A stretch of 64,000 bases of DNA from CAIOGI01 sp964561875 (GTDB lineage: Bacteria > Patescibacteriota > Minisyncoccia > Phycocordibacterales > PALSA-1337): assembly GCA_964561875.1 (NCBI GenBank), contig CAZLQL010000001.1:1-64000 (forward strand), read 5' to 3'. The notes under the pieces are model-generated. The model did not search any database and was not told the origin of the DNA. It saw nothing but the letters and a program-made list of their open reading frames with translations. Positions 1 to 7,924 of this stretch are shown one piece after another. Position 1 is the stretch's first letter, and every line of letters starts with the position of its first letter. The position numbers and the translations under genes were made by a program.

Positions 1-74
1 AGATAACCAACTTCCTTTTCTACATTCTGGCTATCTGTAGAGCTGTTTTTGTTATTATTATCGTCTCTTGACAT
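1..74 (-). CDS. Partial unknown protein, N-terminus only
   Basis: An ORF starts at an ATG at 74 on the minus strand and runs off the left edge of the window. Only about 24 residues are visible, beginning MSRDDNNNKNSSTDSQ. They are Asn/Ser/Asp-rich and polar, so the start looks like a disordered N-terminus. It lies downstream of pilB on the same strand and may belong to the pilus locus, but nothing visible shows this. The gap of about 330 nt to pilB holds a promoter-like pair and a foldable leader. Confidence 0.4.
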   Translation of the reverse strand, partial: MSRDDNNNKNSSTDSQNVEKEVGY

Positions 75-330
75 TTTATTCAAAGTATGCTAAGCTTCTC
101 TCAGTGGTACTAATTTACAGTTAATTGTCGGATTCAGAAATCTCTAAGCAATATATCCTGTCCACAGGCTATCTGGTGTAGTATTGAGGACATTCTGGTT
201 TACACCCCGTGTGTTAACACTGGGGTTATCCTTGAGACTACCTCTAACTTTTGATGATCGCATTAAAAGCATTGCTTAGAGATTTTTAAACCCGATATTT
301 ATTAAATATCTCTAAAATTTATCCTGACTG
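75..330 (-). ncRNA. Candidate structured 5' leader or small RNA
   Basis: On the minus strand a -35 TTGAAA (359-364) and -10 TACTAT (337-342) with a 16-nt spacer predict transcription from about 330 toward the partial gene at 74. The leader is closed by a perfect 15-bp helix between 271-285 and 138-152. Inside are a hairpin with CCCC/GGGG arms around a GTTAAC core, an outer imperfect helix around it, a CCTGT/ACAGG hairpin and an AT-rich CTTTT/AAAAG hairpin. A closed multi-branched fold ahead of a start codon is what a riboswitch or cis-regulatory RNA looks like. I do not recognise a known class. Confidence 0.45.
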
Positions 331-401
331 CTATCTATAGTACTATCCCTACAGAAGATTTCAATTGACAGTGAGTTTTTTCTGCTTTTTAAAGTTAATT
401 T

Positions 402-2072
402 TTACTCCTCAATCGATATAACTCTCTCAAGTTCATCTAGTGTAGTGATTCCATTTAGTATTTTTAATACACCATCTTGTTTCATTGTGAGTATTCCTTG
501 GGGAACAGTAGCTTTTGCTATTTCTTCTTCATTAGAATTCTCAGAAATAGCTTTATTTACTTCAGGAGTAAGTCTCATTCCTTCATATATTCCGATTCTG
601 CCTTTATAGCCAGTCATATTACATTTTTCACAACCAACATGAACAAACATTTTGTTGGTTTTTGCGGGTATTTCACTTTTATCAACTATGCTTTCCAAAA
701 TTTCTTCTATTTTCTTTTTTGATTCGCCCTCTACCACAACTTCTTTTTTACAATTTTCACAAAGTTTTCTCAAAAGTCTCTGAGCCAGAGCAATATTTAT
801 AGAAGAGCTCATGATTTTTGGATTTATACCTAGATCTATGAGGCGTGGGAATGATCCTGCTGCGCTATTTGTGTGTAAAGTTGAAAATACTAAGTGTCCT
901 GTAAGAGAAGAGTTTATAGCTATACTTGCTGTCTCTTTGTCTCTGATCTCACCAACCATTATGATATCTGGATCTTGTCTAAGTGCAGATCTCAATCCTT
1001 CCAAGAAAGTATACCCCTTATCATTTGTTTGTGTTTGTACAATTCCTGGTAAGTGATATTCGATAGGGTCTTCTATTGTAATAATTTTTACACCAGGGTT
1101 ATGAACCTTTTTTAAGAAAGCATAAAGTGTTGTTGTTTTTCCTGAACCTGTAGGACCTGTTGTAAGTAACATACCGTCTGGTTTTGTTATTTCACTTTCT
1201 ATAATTGCCAATAGTTTTTTGGGTATACCTAGTTGTTCCATAGGTATAGATATTGTCTTCGGATTGAGTAGACGCATCACTATAGATTCATTGTAAGCTC
1301 CTGGTAAAACAGATGTTCTGATTTCTATTTCACTGTTTCCAACATGCACACTGAAACGTCCATCTTGTGCATCTTTTTTTACATTTAATTTCAATCCTGA
1401 TAGAAGTTTTATCCTAGAAAGTAAAAGGGAATAGGTCTCACTATCAAACTCAATTACATTTACAAGAACTCCATCGAGTCTATATCTAAGTCTTATGTAA
1501 CTTTCTTCTGGTTCTATATGTATATCTGAAGCTTCAGTAGAAAGTGCTCCAGCTAGTATTGTTTCCAAAATTCTAGAAACCCTATAGCTCTTTTTCATCG
1601 CTAAGGTGTTTTTTATTATTTCAACTATAGAAGGTAAATCTTTTGTTTTTTTTACTATTTCACCTATTTCTTCACTAGAAATTTCTAGAGAACCCGCTTT
1701 TGATTCGTAAGCAAAAGAAAGATCTTTGTATGCCGCCCAAGCTTTTTCTAGACTAGATGTAGAACACATAACTAGAGTTGGTTCATATCCTTTTTCTTTT
1801 ATTTCATTTAATATTTCTTCAACTCTCAATTCATTTGGATTTCTAGCACCAATTTTTACCTTTTTACCTACGATTGAATATGCTGCAACCTTTGCTTCTC
1901 TTGCAGTTTTTTCATCTATAAGTCTCAAAGCATCAGTATTTATAGAAATAGAAGATAAATCCGCGTATTCTATATTGTGTTTTGCTGAAAGTAGTTCTAC
2001 CAATTCCTCCTCCTCTTTTTTTAAGAGGTCATTCATTTTTCTATTTTGCTTATCTTCATCAAATGTGATCAT
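402..2072 (-). CDS. pilB: Type IV pilus assembly ATPase PilB (GspE family)
   Basis: A 556-residue secretion ATPase that powers pilin polymerisation at the cytoplasmic face of the inner membrane. An N-terminal MshEN/GspE-N-type region is followed by the ATPase core. Visible motifs are SDIHIEP, the Walker A GPTGSGKTTTLY near residue 307, the Asp box IITIEDPIEY, the Walker B region DPDIIMVGEIRD, the His box STLHTNSA and a C-terminal CxxC...CxxC zinc motif (CENC, CEKC). Length matches PilB. It sits alone on the minus strand here; the pilM-N-O genes are about 60 kb away at the right end. A TATAAT lies about 11 nt before the ATG and there is no Shine-Dalgarno. Confidence 0.95.
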   Translation of the reverse strand: MITFDEDKQNRKMNDLLKKEEEELVELLSAKHNIEYADLSSISINTDALRLIDEKTAREAKVAAYSIVGKKVKIGARNPNELRVEEILNEIKEKGYEPTLVMCSTSSLEKAWAAYKDLSFAYESKAGSLEISSEEIGEIVKKTKDLPSIVEIIKNTLAMKKSYRVSRILETILAGALSTEASDIHIEPEESYIRLRYRLDGVLVNVIEFDSETYSLLLSRIKLLSGLKLNVKKDAQDGRFSVHVGNSEIEIRTSVLPGAYNESIVMRLLNPKTISIPMEQLGIPKKLLAIIESEITKPDGMLLTTGPTGSGKTTTLYAFLKKVHNPGVKIITIEDPIEYHLPGIVQTQTNDKGYTFLEGLRSALRQDPDIIMVGEIRDKETASIAINSSLTGHLVFSTLHTNSAAGSFPRLIDLGINPKIMSSSINIALAQRLLRKLCENCKKEVVVEGESKKKIEEILESIVDKSEIPAKTNKMFVHVGCEKCNMTGYKGRIGIYEGMRLTPEVNKAISENSNEEEIAKATVPQGILTMKQDGVLKILNGITTLDELERVISIEE

Positions 2073-2090
2073 AATATAGACAATTATACT

Positions 2091-2136
2091 GCCAAACTAG
2101 CTTACTTGGTAGAGTATGCTAGTGGTATAAGTAGAG
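2091..2136 (+). pseudogene. Degenerate 5' half of a tRNA-Thr-like gene
   Basis: The first 26 bases match 20 of 26 bases of the intact tRNA-Thr that starts 92 nt downstream, including the acceptor start GCCA, TAGCT and the D-loop GGTAGAG. The anticodon arm is eroded and no T arm follows, so this is a relic of a tandem tRNA copy. Confidence 0.55.
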
Positions 2137-2182
2137 TAGCTGACTTGATGGAGTTAGCTTTAGATTATTGTCGAGTTTAAGC

Positions 2183-2254
2183 CAGAGTAGCTCAGTCGGT
2201 AGAGCAACGCTTTCGTAAAGCGGAGGTCGCGGGTTCGATTCCCGCCTTTGGCTC
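2183..2254 (+). tRNA. tRNA-Thr (anticodon CGT)
   Basis: A full cloverleaf can be drawn. The acceptor arms GCCAGAG and CTTTGGC pair (one G-U), the D arm is GCTC/GAGC, and the anticodon loop TTCGTAA gives anticodon CGT. The T arm is GCGGG-TTCGATT-CCCGC. CCA is not encoded. Threonine ACG is the decoded codon. Confidence 0.95.
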
Positions 2255-2313
2255 ATATATTTTATAGTTAAATTTATATACTATTTAACACTTTATTTAT
2301 TTTTTTATTGGAG

Positions 2314-2319
2314 TATAAT
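2314..2319 (+). promoter_or_regulatory. -10 box TATAAT for the downstream RNA
   Basis: TATAAT lies 12 nt before the closing helix of the candidate RNA. It sits between GGAG and CTCC, so the promoter is itself a small inverted repeat. No convincing -35 was found. Confidence 0.45.
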
Positions 2320-2325
2320 ATCTCC

Positions 2326-2545
2326 GGTAGCCTTGATCATTTTTTACGTCTGAAAGGTGCAGGTTCTTTCGTGGATATTCTCCAGAGCGCACAAAATTTC
2401 TATGCTTTGTTGAGAACCACTTACATCTGCATAGCTTAACCAGCATGAGTAGGTTGAGTTGGGATCACTCCCTATGCTTGTCTGAGGGCGTCGATCTAGG
2501 CTACCTCAATTTAGCGCCATTCCTTCAGGGTCTGGCGCTTTTACT
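2326..2545 (+). ncRNA. Candidate structured small RNA upstream of prfB
   Basis: About 180 nt are closed by a long-range helix: GGTAGCCT-T-GATC at 2326-2338 pairs with GATC-T-AGGCTACC at 2493-2505 (12 pairs, one U-U). ACGTC 2347-2351 pairs inside with GGCGT 2487-2491. GCATAG at 2429-2434 can pair with CTATGC at 2400-2405 or with CTATGC at 2472-2477, so two exclusive folds exist. GGTTCT can also pair with AGAACC. It ends in a strong terminator at 2513-2545. The size resembles 6S RNA, but the fold is branched rather than rod-like. No SRP, tmRNA or RNase P signature was seen. Confidence 0.6.
2513..2545 (+). terminator. Intrinsic terminator of the structured RNA
   Basis: AGCGCCA and TGGCGCT form a perfect 7-bp stem followed by TTTTA. 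It separates the RNA from prfB, so prfB needs its own promoter. Confidence 0.8.
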
Positions 2546-2579
2546 ATATTTTTAAGCCCGTTTCTGATACTCTTTTTAT

Positions 2580-3476
2580 ATGGATTCTGATAAAGAAGTA
2601 ATAAAGAAAAGAATAGATGAAATAGAAACATTAATGCAAGGTGGTGACTTTTGGAATGATAAAAACAAAGCACAAAGTCTAGTAAAAGAATTAAAAGACT
2701 TAAAAGAAGAATTTGAATCTGGGGGAGCAAAAGCAAAATATGATAAAGGAGATGCGATCATCACAATATTTTCAGGTGCAGGAGGAGATGATGCTGAAGA
2801 TTTTTCTTCAATACTATTTAAGATGTACAGAAAATATATTGAAAAAATGGGTTTTGGTATGGAAATAATCCATGTAAATGAAAATGATCATGGAGGATAT
2901 AGAAATATTACATTTGAAGTAAAGGGTAGGGGCGTTTATGGAATTTTAAAAAATGAATCCGGTGTACATAGACTTGTTCGCATATCTCCATTCAATGCAA
3001 AGAAGCTCAGACATACATCTTTTTCTATGGTTGAAGTAGTTCCAAAGTTTGAAAAGACAAATAGTATGGATATTGAAATACCAGAAAAAGATTTGGATAT
3101 ATCTATTGCTAAATCAGGCGGTCCTGGAGGACAGAATGTTAATAAAAGAGAAACCGCTGTGAGAATAGTGCATATTCCAACTGGTATATCTGCACACGTT
3201 ACTTCAGAACGTTCACAAGCTCAAAATAAAGAAAAGGCTTTAGATATAATAAAGGGTAAGATATTTAAAAATATGGAAGACGAACGTATTGCAAAAGAAA
3301 AAGGCATGCAGATTAGTAAAACAACATCTATAGATTGGGGAAATCAGATTCGTTCTTATGTTTTGCATCCATATAAAATGGTTAAAGATCATAGGACAAA
3401 TATAGAGACAGCAAAGATCGACAATGTATTTGATGGCGAAATACAAGAGTTTATTGATGCAGACAAGGGTATGTAG
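2580..3476 (+). CDS. prfB: Peptide chain release factor 2
   Basis: A 298-residue class I release factor that hydrolyses peptidyl-tRNA at UGA and UAA. The tripeptide anticodon SPF (VRISPFNAKK) identifies RF2 rather than RF1, and GGPGGQNVNKRE holds the catalytic GGQ. The protein is about 65 residues shorter than E. coli RF2. The loss falls in domain 1, since the DFWND motif is at residues 23-27 and is soon followed by the GAGGDDAEDF region. There is no autoregulatory frameshift site: an in-frame TGA at 2565 follows a terminator with no upstream ORF. A GATACT/TACTCT -10-like sequence ends 6-8 nt before the ATG. First gene of prfB-ftsE-ftsX-pyrG. Confidence 0.95.
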   Translation: MDSDKEVIKKRIDEIETLMQGGDFWNDKNKAQSLVKELKDLKEEFESGGAKAKYDKGDAIITIFSGAGGDDAEDFSSILFKMYRKYIEKMGFGMEIIHVNENDHGGYRNITFEVKGRGVYGILKNESGVHRLVRISPFNAKKLRHTSFSMVEVVPKFEKTNSMDIEIPEKDLDISIAKSGGPGGQNVNKRETAVRIVHIPTGISAHVTSERSQAQNKEKALDIIKGKIFKNMEDERIAKEKGMQISKTTSIDWGNQIRSYVLHPYKMVKDHRTNIETAKIDNVFDGEIQEFIDADKGM

Positions 3477-3496
3477 CTTTGTGATATACTAATTAA

Positions 3497-4177
3497 ATGA
3501 TTTATTTTGAGAAAGTATCAAAAATATATCCTGATAAGTCCAAAGCTTTGGATGAAGTTACTTTTACTGTAGAACCAAAAGAGTTTACTACTATAGTCGG
3601 TCATTCTGGTGCAGGAAAAACTACATTGTTAAAAATGCTCATAGCTGAAGACAGACCAACACATGGATCTATATTTTTTGAATCAAAAAACATACACAAA
3701 CTAGGTAAGGGTGATATCAATAAATTAAGAAGAAGAATCGGTACAGTCTTTCAAGATTTTAGACTTATACCAAACAAGACTACATATGAAAACATAGCTT
3801 TTGCTATGGAAGCTTCCGGTAGAACAGACAAAGAGATAGCTTCTGATGTTCCTTATGTTTTAGACTTGGTTAAGATGGGTGATAAAATATGGAATTTCCC
3901 TCACGAACTTTCTGGTGGAGAGAAACAAAGAGTTGCTATAGCTAGAGCAATAGTAAATCAACCCGATATAATAATCGCCGATGAGCCGACAGGAAATCTA
4001 GATCCGGTAAATACTTATGAGATAATAAAGATAATACAGAAGATAAATGAACTCGGTACTACAGTATTACTTACAACTCACAACAAAGGTGTTGTAGATA
4101 TGGTTGGAGGTAGAGTTGTTACAATGGAAAAAGGTAAGATTATTAGAGATGATAAGCATGGAAAATATATTTTATAA
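3497..4177 (+). CDS. ftsE: Cell division ABC ATPase FtsE
   Basis: A 226-residue ABC ATPase that works with FtsX at the division site to control peptidoglycan hydrolysis. Motifs: Walker A GHSGAGKTTL (near residue 35), Q-loop VFQDFRL, signature LSGGEKQRVAIARA, Walker B IIIADEPTG and H-loop TTHN. Length is typical. TATACT (3485-3490) ends exactly 6 nt before the ATG and there is no Shine-Dalgarno, so a leaderless transcript is likely. ftsX starts 2 nt after the stop. Confidence 0.95.
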   Translation: MIYFEKVSKIYPDKSKALDEVTFTVEPKEFTTIVGHSGAGKTTLLKMLIAEDRPTHGSIFFESKNIHKLGKGDINKLRRRIGTVFQDFRLIPNKTTYENIAFAMEASGRTDKEIASDVPYVLDLVKMGDKIWNFPHELSGGEKQRVAIARAIVNQPDIIIADEPTGNLDPVNTYEIIKIIQKINELGTTVLLTTHNKGVVDMVGGRVVTMEKGKIIRDDKHGKYIL

Positions 4178-4179
4178 AC

Positions 4180-5291
4180 ATGATATTTACATCAGCAAAA
4201 AGAGTAATTAAAACAGGATTTATAAATTTTTGGAGAAATGGTTTTTTATCATTGGCCGCTGTTATAACCATAACTCTTTCACTTTTAGCATTTGGTTCAC
4301 TTATATTTTCAAATGCATTTGGACAAACACTTATAGATGAAATAAAAGGTAAGGTTGATATAAATGTTTATTTAACTTTATCTGCTCCAGAGTCAGATAT
4401 TTTGGTTTTAAAAAAGACTATAGAGCAACTACCAGAAGTAAGTAAGGTTGAATATATAAATAGAGATCAAGTACTGTCTGAATTTAAAGAAAAGTGGAAA
4501 GATAATACACTTATTTTACAAGGACTAGATGAAATAGGGGACAATCCATTCCCAGCGGTATTGAATGTTAAAGCAAAAGAACCTTCACAGTATGCCGGTA
4601 TTGCAAACTTCTTAGATAGTAAAGGAGCTCTATCAAAGAGTGGTATTTCTATAGTTGATAAAGTAAATTACAATCAAAATAAATTGGTAATAGATAGACT
4701 AGGTAGAATAATTCCCGCTATAGAAAAAACAGGATCAGTTATAGCTATAATACTTGTTGTTGTTGCTCTAATAATCACATTTAACACTATTAGATTGATC
4801 ATATATACAGCAAAAGATGAGATTTCAGTTATGAAACTTGTTGGTGCATCAAATTCATATATAAGATGGCCATTTGTAGTATCAGGAATTATGTGTGGAA
4901 TACTATCTGGAGTATTTACAATAATATTACTCTCTATACTCGCATATTACAGTGATGTTGCTATTGTTAAATTTGCTGGTATTGAAAATGCAAATGATTT
5001 TGGTCTGACATCTAGTGTTTTATTGAAGTACTTGGTTTCAAATATGCTTCAGATATTCTCTATTATCATGGGTTCAGGAATAGTTCTAGGNNNNNNNNNN
5101 NNNNNNNNNNNNNNNNNNNNNNNNNNNNNNNNNNNNNNNNNNNNNNNNNNNNNNNNNNNNNNNNNNNNNNNNNNNNNNNNNNNNNNNNNNTTTCAAATAT
5201 GCTTCAGATATTCTCTATTATCATGGGTTCAGGAATAGTTCTAGGTGCTCTATCTAGTTATCTAGCTGTCAGAAGGTATTTGAAGGTTTAG
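4180..5291 (+). CDS. ftsX: Cell division permease FtsX (interrupted by a false gap)
   Basis: The membrane partner of FtsE. It has an N-terminal TM (residues about 20-45), a periplasmic domain, and three C-terminal TMs typical of FtsX/MacB permeases. The run of Ns at 5091-5190 is flanked by the same 55 bases on both sides (5036-5090 and 5191-5245). Removing 5091-5245 restores one frame of 318 residues ending GALSSYLAVRRYLKV and a stop at 5289-5291. The gene is therefore intact; the apparent disruption is scaffolding. A terminator follows. Confidence 0.93.
5036..5245. repeat. Assembly overlap: 55-bp duplicate around 100 Ns
   Basis: 5036-5090 and 5191-5245 are identical, and 5091-5190 is exactly 100 N. 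Two contigs overlap here and were joined with a default gap. This is not a biological repeat. Confidence 0.95.
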
Positions 5292-5303
5292 TTTAAATTT
5301 ATC

Positions 5304-5342
5304 AAAAACCCGTATATACCGAAGGTAATACGGGGTTTTTTT
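5304..5342 (+). terminator. Intrinsic terminator after ftsX
   Basis: A CCCGTAT/ATACGGG stem is followed by a T7 run. It ends the prfB-ftsEX unit and separates it from pyrG. Confidence 0.85.
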
Positions 5343-5343
5343 G

Positions 5344-5448
5344 TGACAAAATAGGTTCGCTCCCTTGCGTTCCGGAAGCTCCTTTTTCTTTCGATCAAAG
5401 ATCTCAGAAAAAGAACTTCCTGCACCGGTCGCTCACACTATTTTGTAT
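5344..5448. repeat. Imperfect palindrome of about 100 bp
   Basis: ACAAAATAG at the left pairs with CTATTTTGT at the right. Inside, GGAAG-CTC-TTTTTCT pairs with AGAAAAA-GAA-CTTCC around a GATC core. The middle also carries TCGCTC in both arms. It is not coding and lies between the ftsX terminator and the pyrG promoter. It could be a REP/MITE-like remnant or a folded RNA. Confidence 0.5.
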
Positions 5449-5527
5449 ATATAAATACATTTCCTAAAATCTGTGTGCTAATTAAAAATATTTTTGCATT
5501 TAAAATTTGCTTTGCTAAAATGGGTAC

Positions 5528-7375
5528 ATGGCAAGCAGAAAACCGGCCCGACAGAAAAATTCAAAAAAGGTTGTAAAAAAGCAAGATAAGAAAAAAGAAA
5601 AGAAAGTAGAAGCAACAAACAGCCAAAAGAAAGTTGTGGTAAAGAAAAAAAAGATAAACCACAAGTATATTTTTGTCATCGGCGGAGTTATGTCTGGTGT
5701 AGGAAAGGGGATTGCTACATCATCTATCGGTACACTACTCAATGCAAAAGGTTTTAAAGTAAATCTAGTTAAAGTTGATCCATATTTAAATATAGATGCA
5801 GGAACTATGAATCCTACAGAGCATGGAGAAGTTTTTGTGCTTGATTCTGGACTTGAGACAGATCAAGATATGGGAAATTATGAAAGATTTCTAAACAGAG
5901 ATCTTACTCATGAAGATTATATAACTAGTGGTATGGTATACAAGACAGTTATAGATAGAGAAAGAAATCTTGGTTATGGAGGAAAGTGTGTAGAAGCTGT
6001 GCCACATATAAGAGATGAGATTGTAAGGAGGTTTGAAAATTCTGCAAGGATAAATAAATCAGATATAAGTATAGTTGAAATAGGGGGAACTGTGGGTGAC
6101 TATCAAAACATAATGTTTATAGAAGCAGCGAGAGTGCTCAAGATTCGCCATCCAGATGACTGTATATTTATTATGGTTAGCTATCTTCCAATACCAGGAA
6201 AAATAGGGGAAATGAAATCTCGTCCTACACAACATGCTGTAAGACAGTTGGCAGGATACGGAGTGCATACAGATATAATAATAGCCCGCTCAGAATTGCC
6301 AGTAGATGATAAGAGAAAAGAAAAGATAGCAGTATCATGCAATATCTTGCCAGAAAATGTTATATCGGCACCAGATATCGATAGTGTTTATGATGTTCCA
6401 TTAAACTTTGAAAAAGATAAACTAGGAAAAATAATATTAAAATCTTTAAGGATAGATGATATTCAGGGAGGAGAAGGTTTGGGTGAATGGTCTAGATTTG
6501 CAAAAGGAATAAAGAATCATAAAGACATAGTAGATATAGCAATAGTTGGAAAGTATTTTAATACAGGAGATTTTGTACTTACAGATTCATATTTATCTGT
6601 TATTGAATCTATAAAGTATTCTGCAAATTTAAATAAAGTAAAAGTAAAAATATCTACAATCAATGCTAGAGATTTTGAAAAAGAAAATCCAGATTATTCA
6701 GAATTAAATAAATTTGATGGAATAATAGTTCCTGGAGGTTTCGGTGAGACAGGTATAGAAGGAAAGCTCAATGTAATAAGATATTGTAGAGAAAATAAAC
6801 TTCCATATTTTGGTCTTTGCTATGGTATGCAACTTATGACAATAGAATATGCTAGAAATGTTTTGGGTCTAGAAGGGGCTCATACAGCAGAAATAAACCC
6901 AAATGCTCCACATGTTGTGATAGATATAATGCCTGATCAAAAGAAAAAGATGGAAGAAAAGAACTACGGAGGTTCTATGAGACTAGGACTTTATCCAACA
7001 AAACTTTATCCAAATACAATAGCAAGACAAGCTTATGGTGTGCCACTTATAAAAGAAAGACATAGACATCGCTATGAGGTAAACCCAAGTTATATAGAAA
7101 AAATAGAAAAGGGAGGTTTGGTATTTTCTGGAAAATCACCAGATGAAACACTTATGGAAATAGCAGAACTACCTCGTGAAGTGCACCCATTTTTCCTTGG
7201 AACACAATTCCATCCAGAATTCCTGGCGAGACCACTTCGTCCACATCCACTATTTAGTGAATTTATGAAAGCAAGTAAAGAAAATAGAAAAATAAAAGAT
7301 AAAAAAGAAATAGAGAAAAATCAGGGACAAGTGGTGGTTGATAGAGAAGATAGTGATCTAGTAGTAGGGGAATAA
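5528..7375 (+). CDS. pyrG: CTP synthase with a lysine-rich N-terminal extension
   Basis: A 615-residue glutamine-dependent CTP synthetase (UTP + ATP + Gln to CTP). The synthetase domain starts near residue 46 with IFVIGGVMSGVGKG. The class I amidotransferase domain has the nucleophile in FGLCYGMQLM (Cys near 430) and the His/Glu pair in FLGTQFHPEF. The family usually starts at the IFVIGGV motif. Here about 45 residues rich in Lys precede it, and a charged tail of about 35 residues follows. TAAAAT (5516-5521) ends 6 nt before the ATG, fixing this start as leaderless. The GNAT gene begins directly after the stop. Confidence 0.95.
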   Translation: MASRKPARQKNSKKVVKKQDKKKEKKVEATNSQKKVVVKKKKINHKYIFVIGGVMSGVGKGIATSSIGTLLNAKGFKVNLVKVDPYLNIDAGTMNPTEHGEVFVLDSGLETDQDMGNYERFLNRDLTHEDYITSGMVYKTVIDRERNLGYGGKCVEAVPHIRDEIVRRFENSARINKSDISIVEIGGTVGDYQNIMFIEAARVLKIRHPDDCIFIMVSYLPIPGKIGEMKSRPTQHAVRQLAGYGVHTDIIIARSELPVDDKRKEKIAVSCNILPENVISAPDIDSVYDVPLNFEKDKLGKIILKSLRIDDIQGGEGLGEWSRFAKGIKNHKDIVDIAIVGKYFNTGDFVLTDSYLSVIESIKYSANLNKVKVKISTINARDFEKENPDYSELNKFDGIIVPGGFGETGIEGKLNVIRYCRENKLPYFGLCYGMQLMTIEYARNVLGLEGAHTAEINPNAPHVVIDIMPDQKKKMEEKNYGGSMRLGLYPTKLYPNTIARQAYGVPLIKERHRHRYEVNPSYIEKIEKGGLVFSGKSPDETLMEIAELPREVHPFFLGTQFHPEFLARPLRPHPLFSEFMKASKENRKIKDKKEIEKNQGQVVVDREDSDLVVGE

Positions 7376-7915
7376 ATGGAAAATATAATCATAACAATAC
7401 CAACAGTAGAGGATGTATGGGGAATACAAAATGTATACCACAAATCTTGGCTTGCTACATATCCAAATGATAAATACGGAATTACCGTAGATGATATAGA
7501 ACATTATTTTGTAGATTCATTTACAGAAGAGACTTTAAATAAAAGAAGACAAGCAATATTAAACCCAGATCCAGAATCAAAGATAAAAAACTTTGTAGCA
7601 AAAGATAATGATAAGGTTGTCGGTGTATGTAGGATAGAAGTTTTACCAGAAAGAAATCAATTAAAGACTATTTATCTTTTACCTGAATACTTTGGTAAAG
7701 GAATAGGTACGAAGCTATGGAATGAAGCAAAAAAATATTTTGATTCTAAAAATGATATTTATGTAGAACTAGCTGAGTATAATGATGGGGCAAAGGCATT
7801 TTATAAAAAACTAGGTTTTATGGATACAGGAAGAAGGTTCGTGGATGAAAAGTTTAGGAATAAAAGTGGTTCTATCACCCCTCAAATGGAGATGGTATTG
7901 AAAGCAGACAAATAA
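7376..7915 (+). CDS. GNAT-family N-acetyltransferase
   Basis: A 179-residue acetyl-CoA-dependent acetyltransferase; substrate unknown. The acetyl-CoA binding loop is in the LLPEYFGKGIGTKLWNEA segment (R/Q-x-x-G-x-G/A type), followed by the beta5-alpha4 region EYNDGAKAFYKKLGF that is typical of the fold. The ATG follows the pyrG stop with no gap, so the two are co-transcribed. A free small-molecule or protein N-acetyltransferase is equally possible. Confidence 0.85.
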   Translation: MENIIITIPTVEDVWGIQNVYHKSWLATYPNDKYGITVDDIEHYFVDSFTEETLNKRRQAILNPDPESKIKNFVAKDNDKVVGVCRIEVLPERNQLKTIYLLPEYFGKGIGTKLWNEAKKYFDSKNDIYVELAEYNDGAKAFYKKLGFMDTGRRFVDEKFRNKSGSITPQMEMVLKADK

Positions 7916-7924
7916 AAAGCAAAT

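Noticed and set aside
2326..2545. Identification as SRP RNA, tmRNA, RNase P RNA or 6S RNA
   Set aside because: No GGAAGCAGC-type SRP loop, tRNA-like ends or RNase P core was found, and 6S RNA should be rod-like. Left unnamed.
2565..2567. In-frame TGA upstream of prfB as an RF2 autoregulatory frameshift site
   Set aside because: A TAA lies 4 codons before it, no coding sequence precedes, and a terminator sits at 2513-2545.
5036..5245. Tandem duplication or insertion inside ftsX
   Set aside because: The copies are exact, the gap is exactly 100 N and collapse restores the frame, so it is an assembly artefact.
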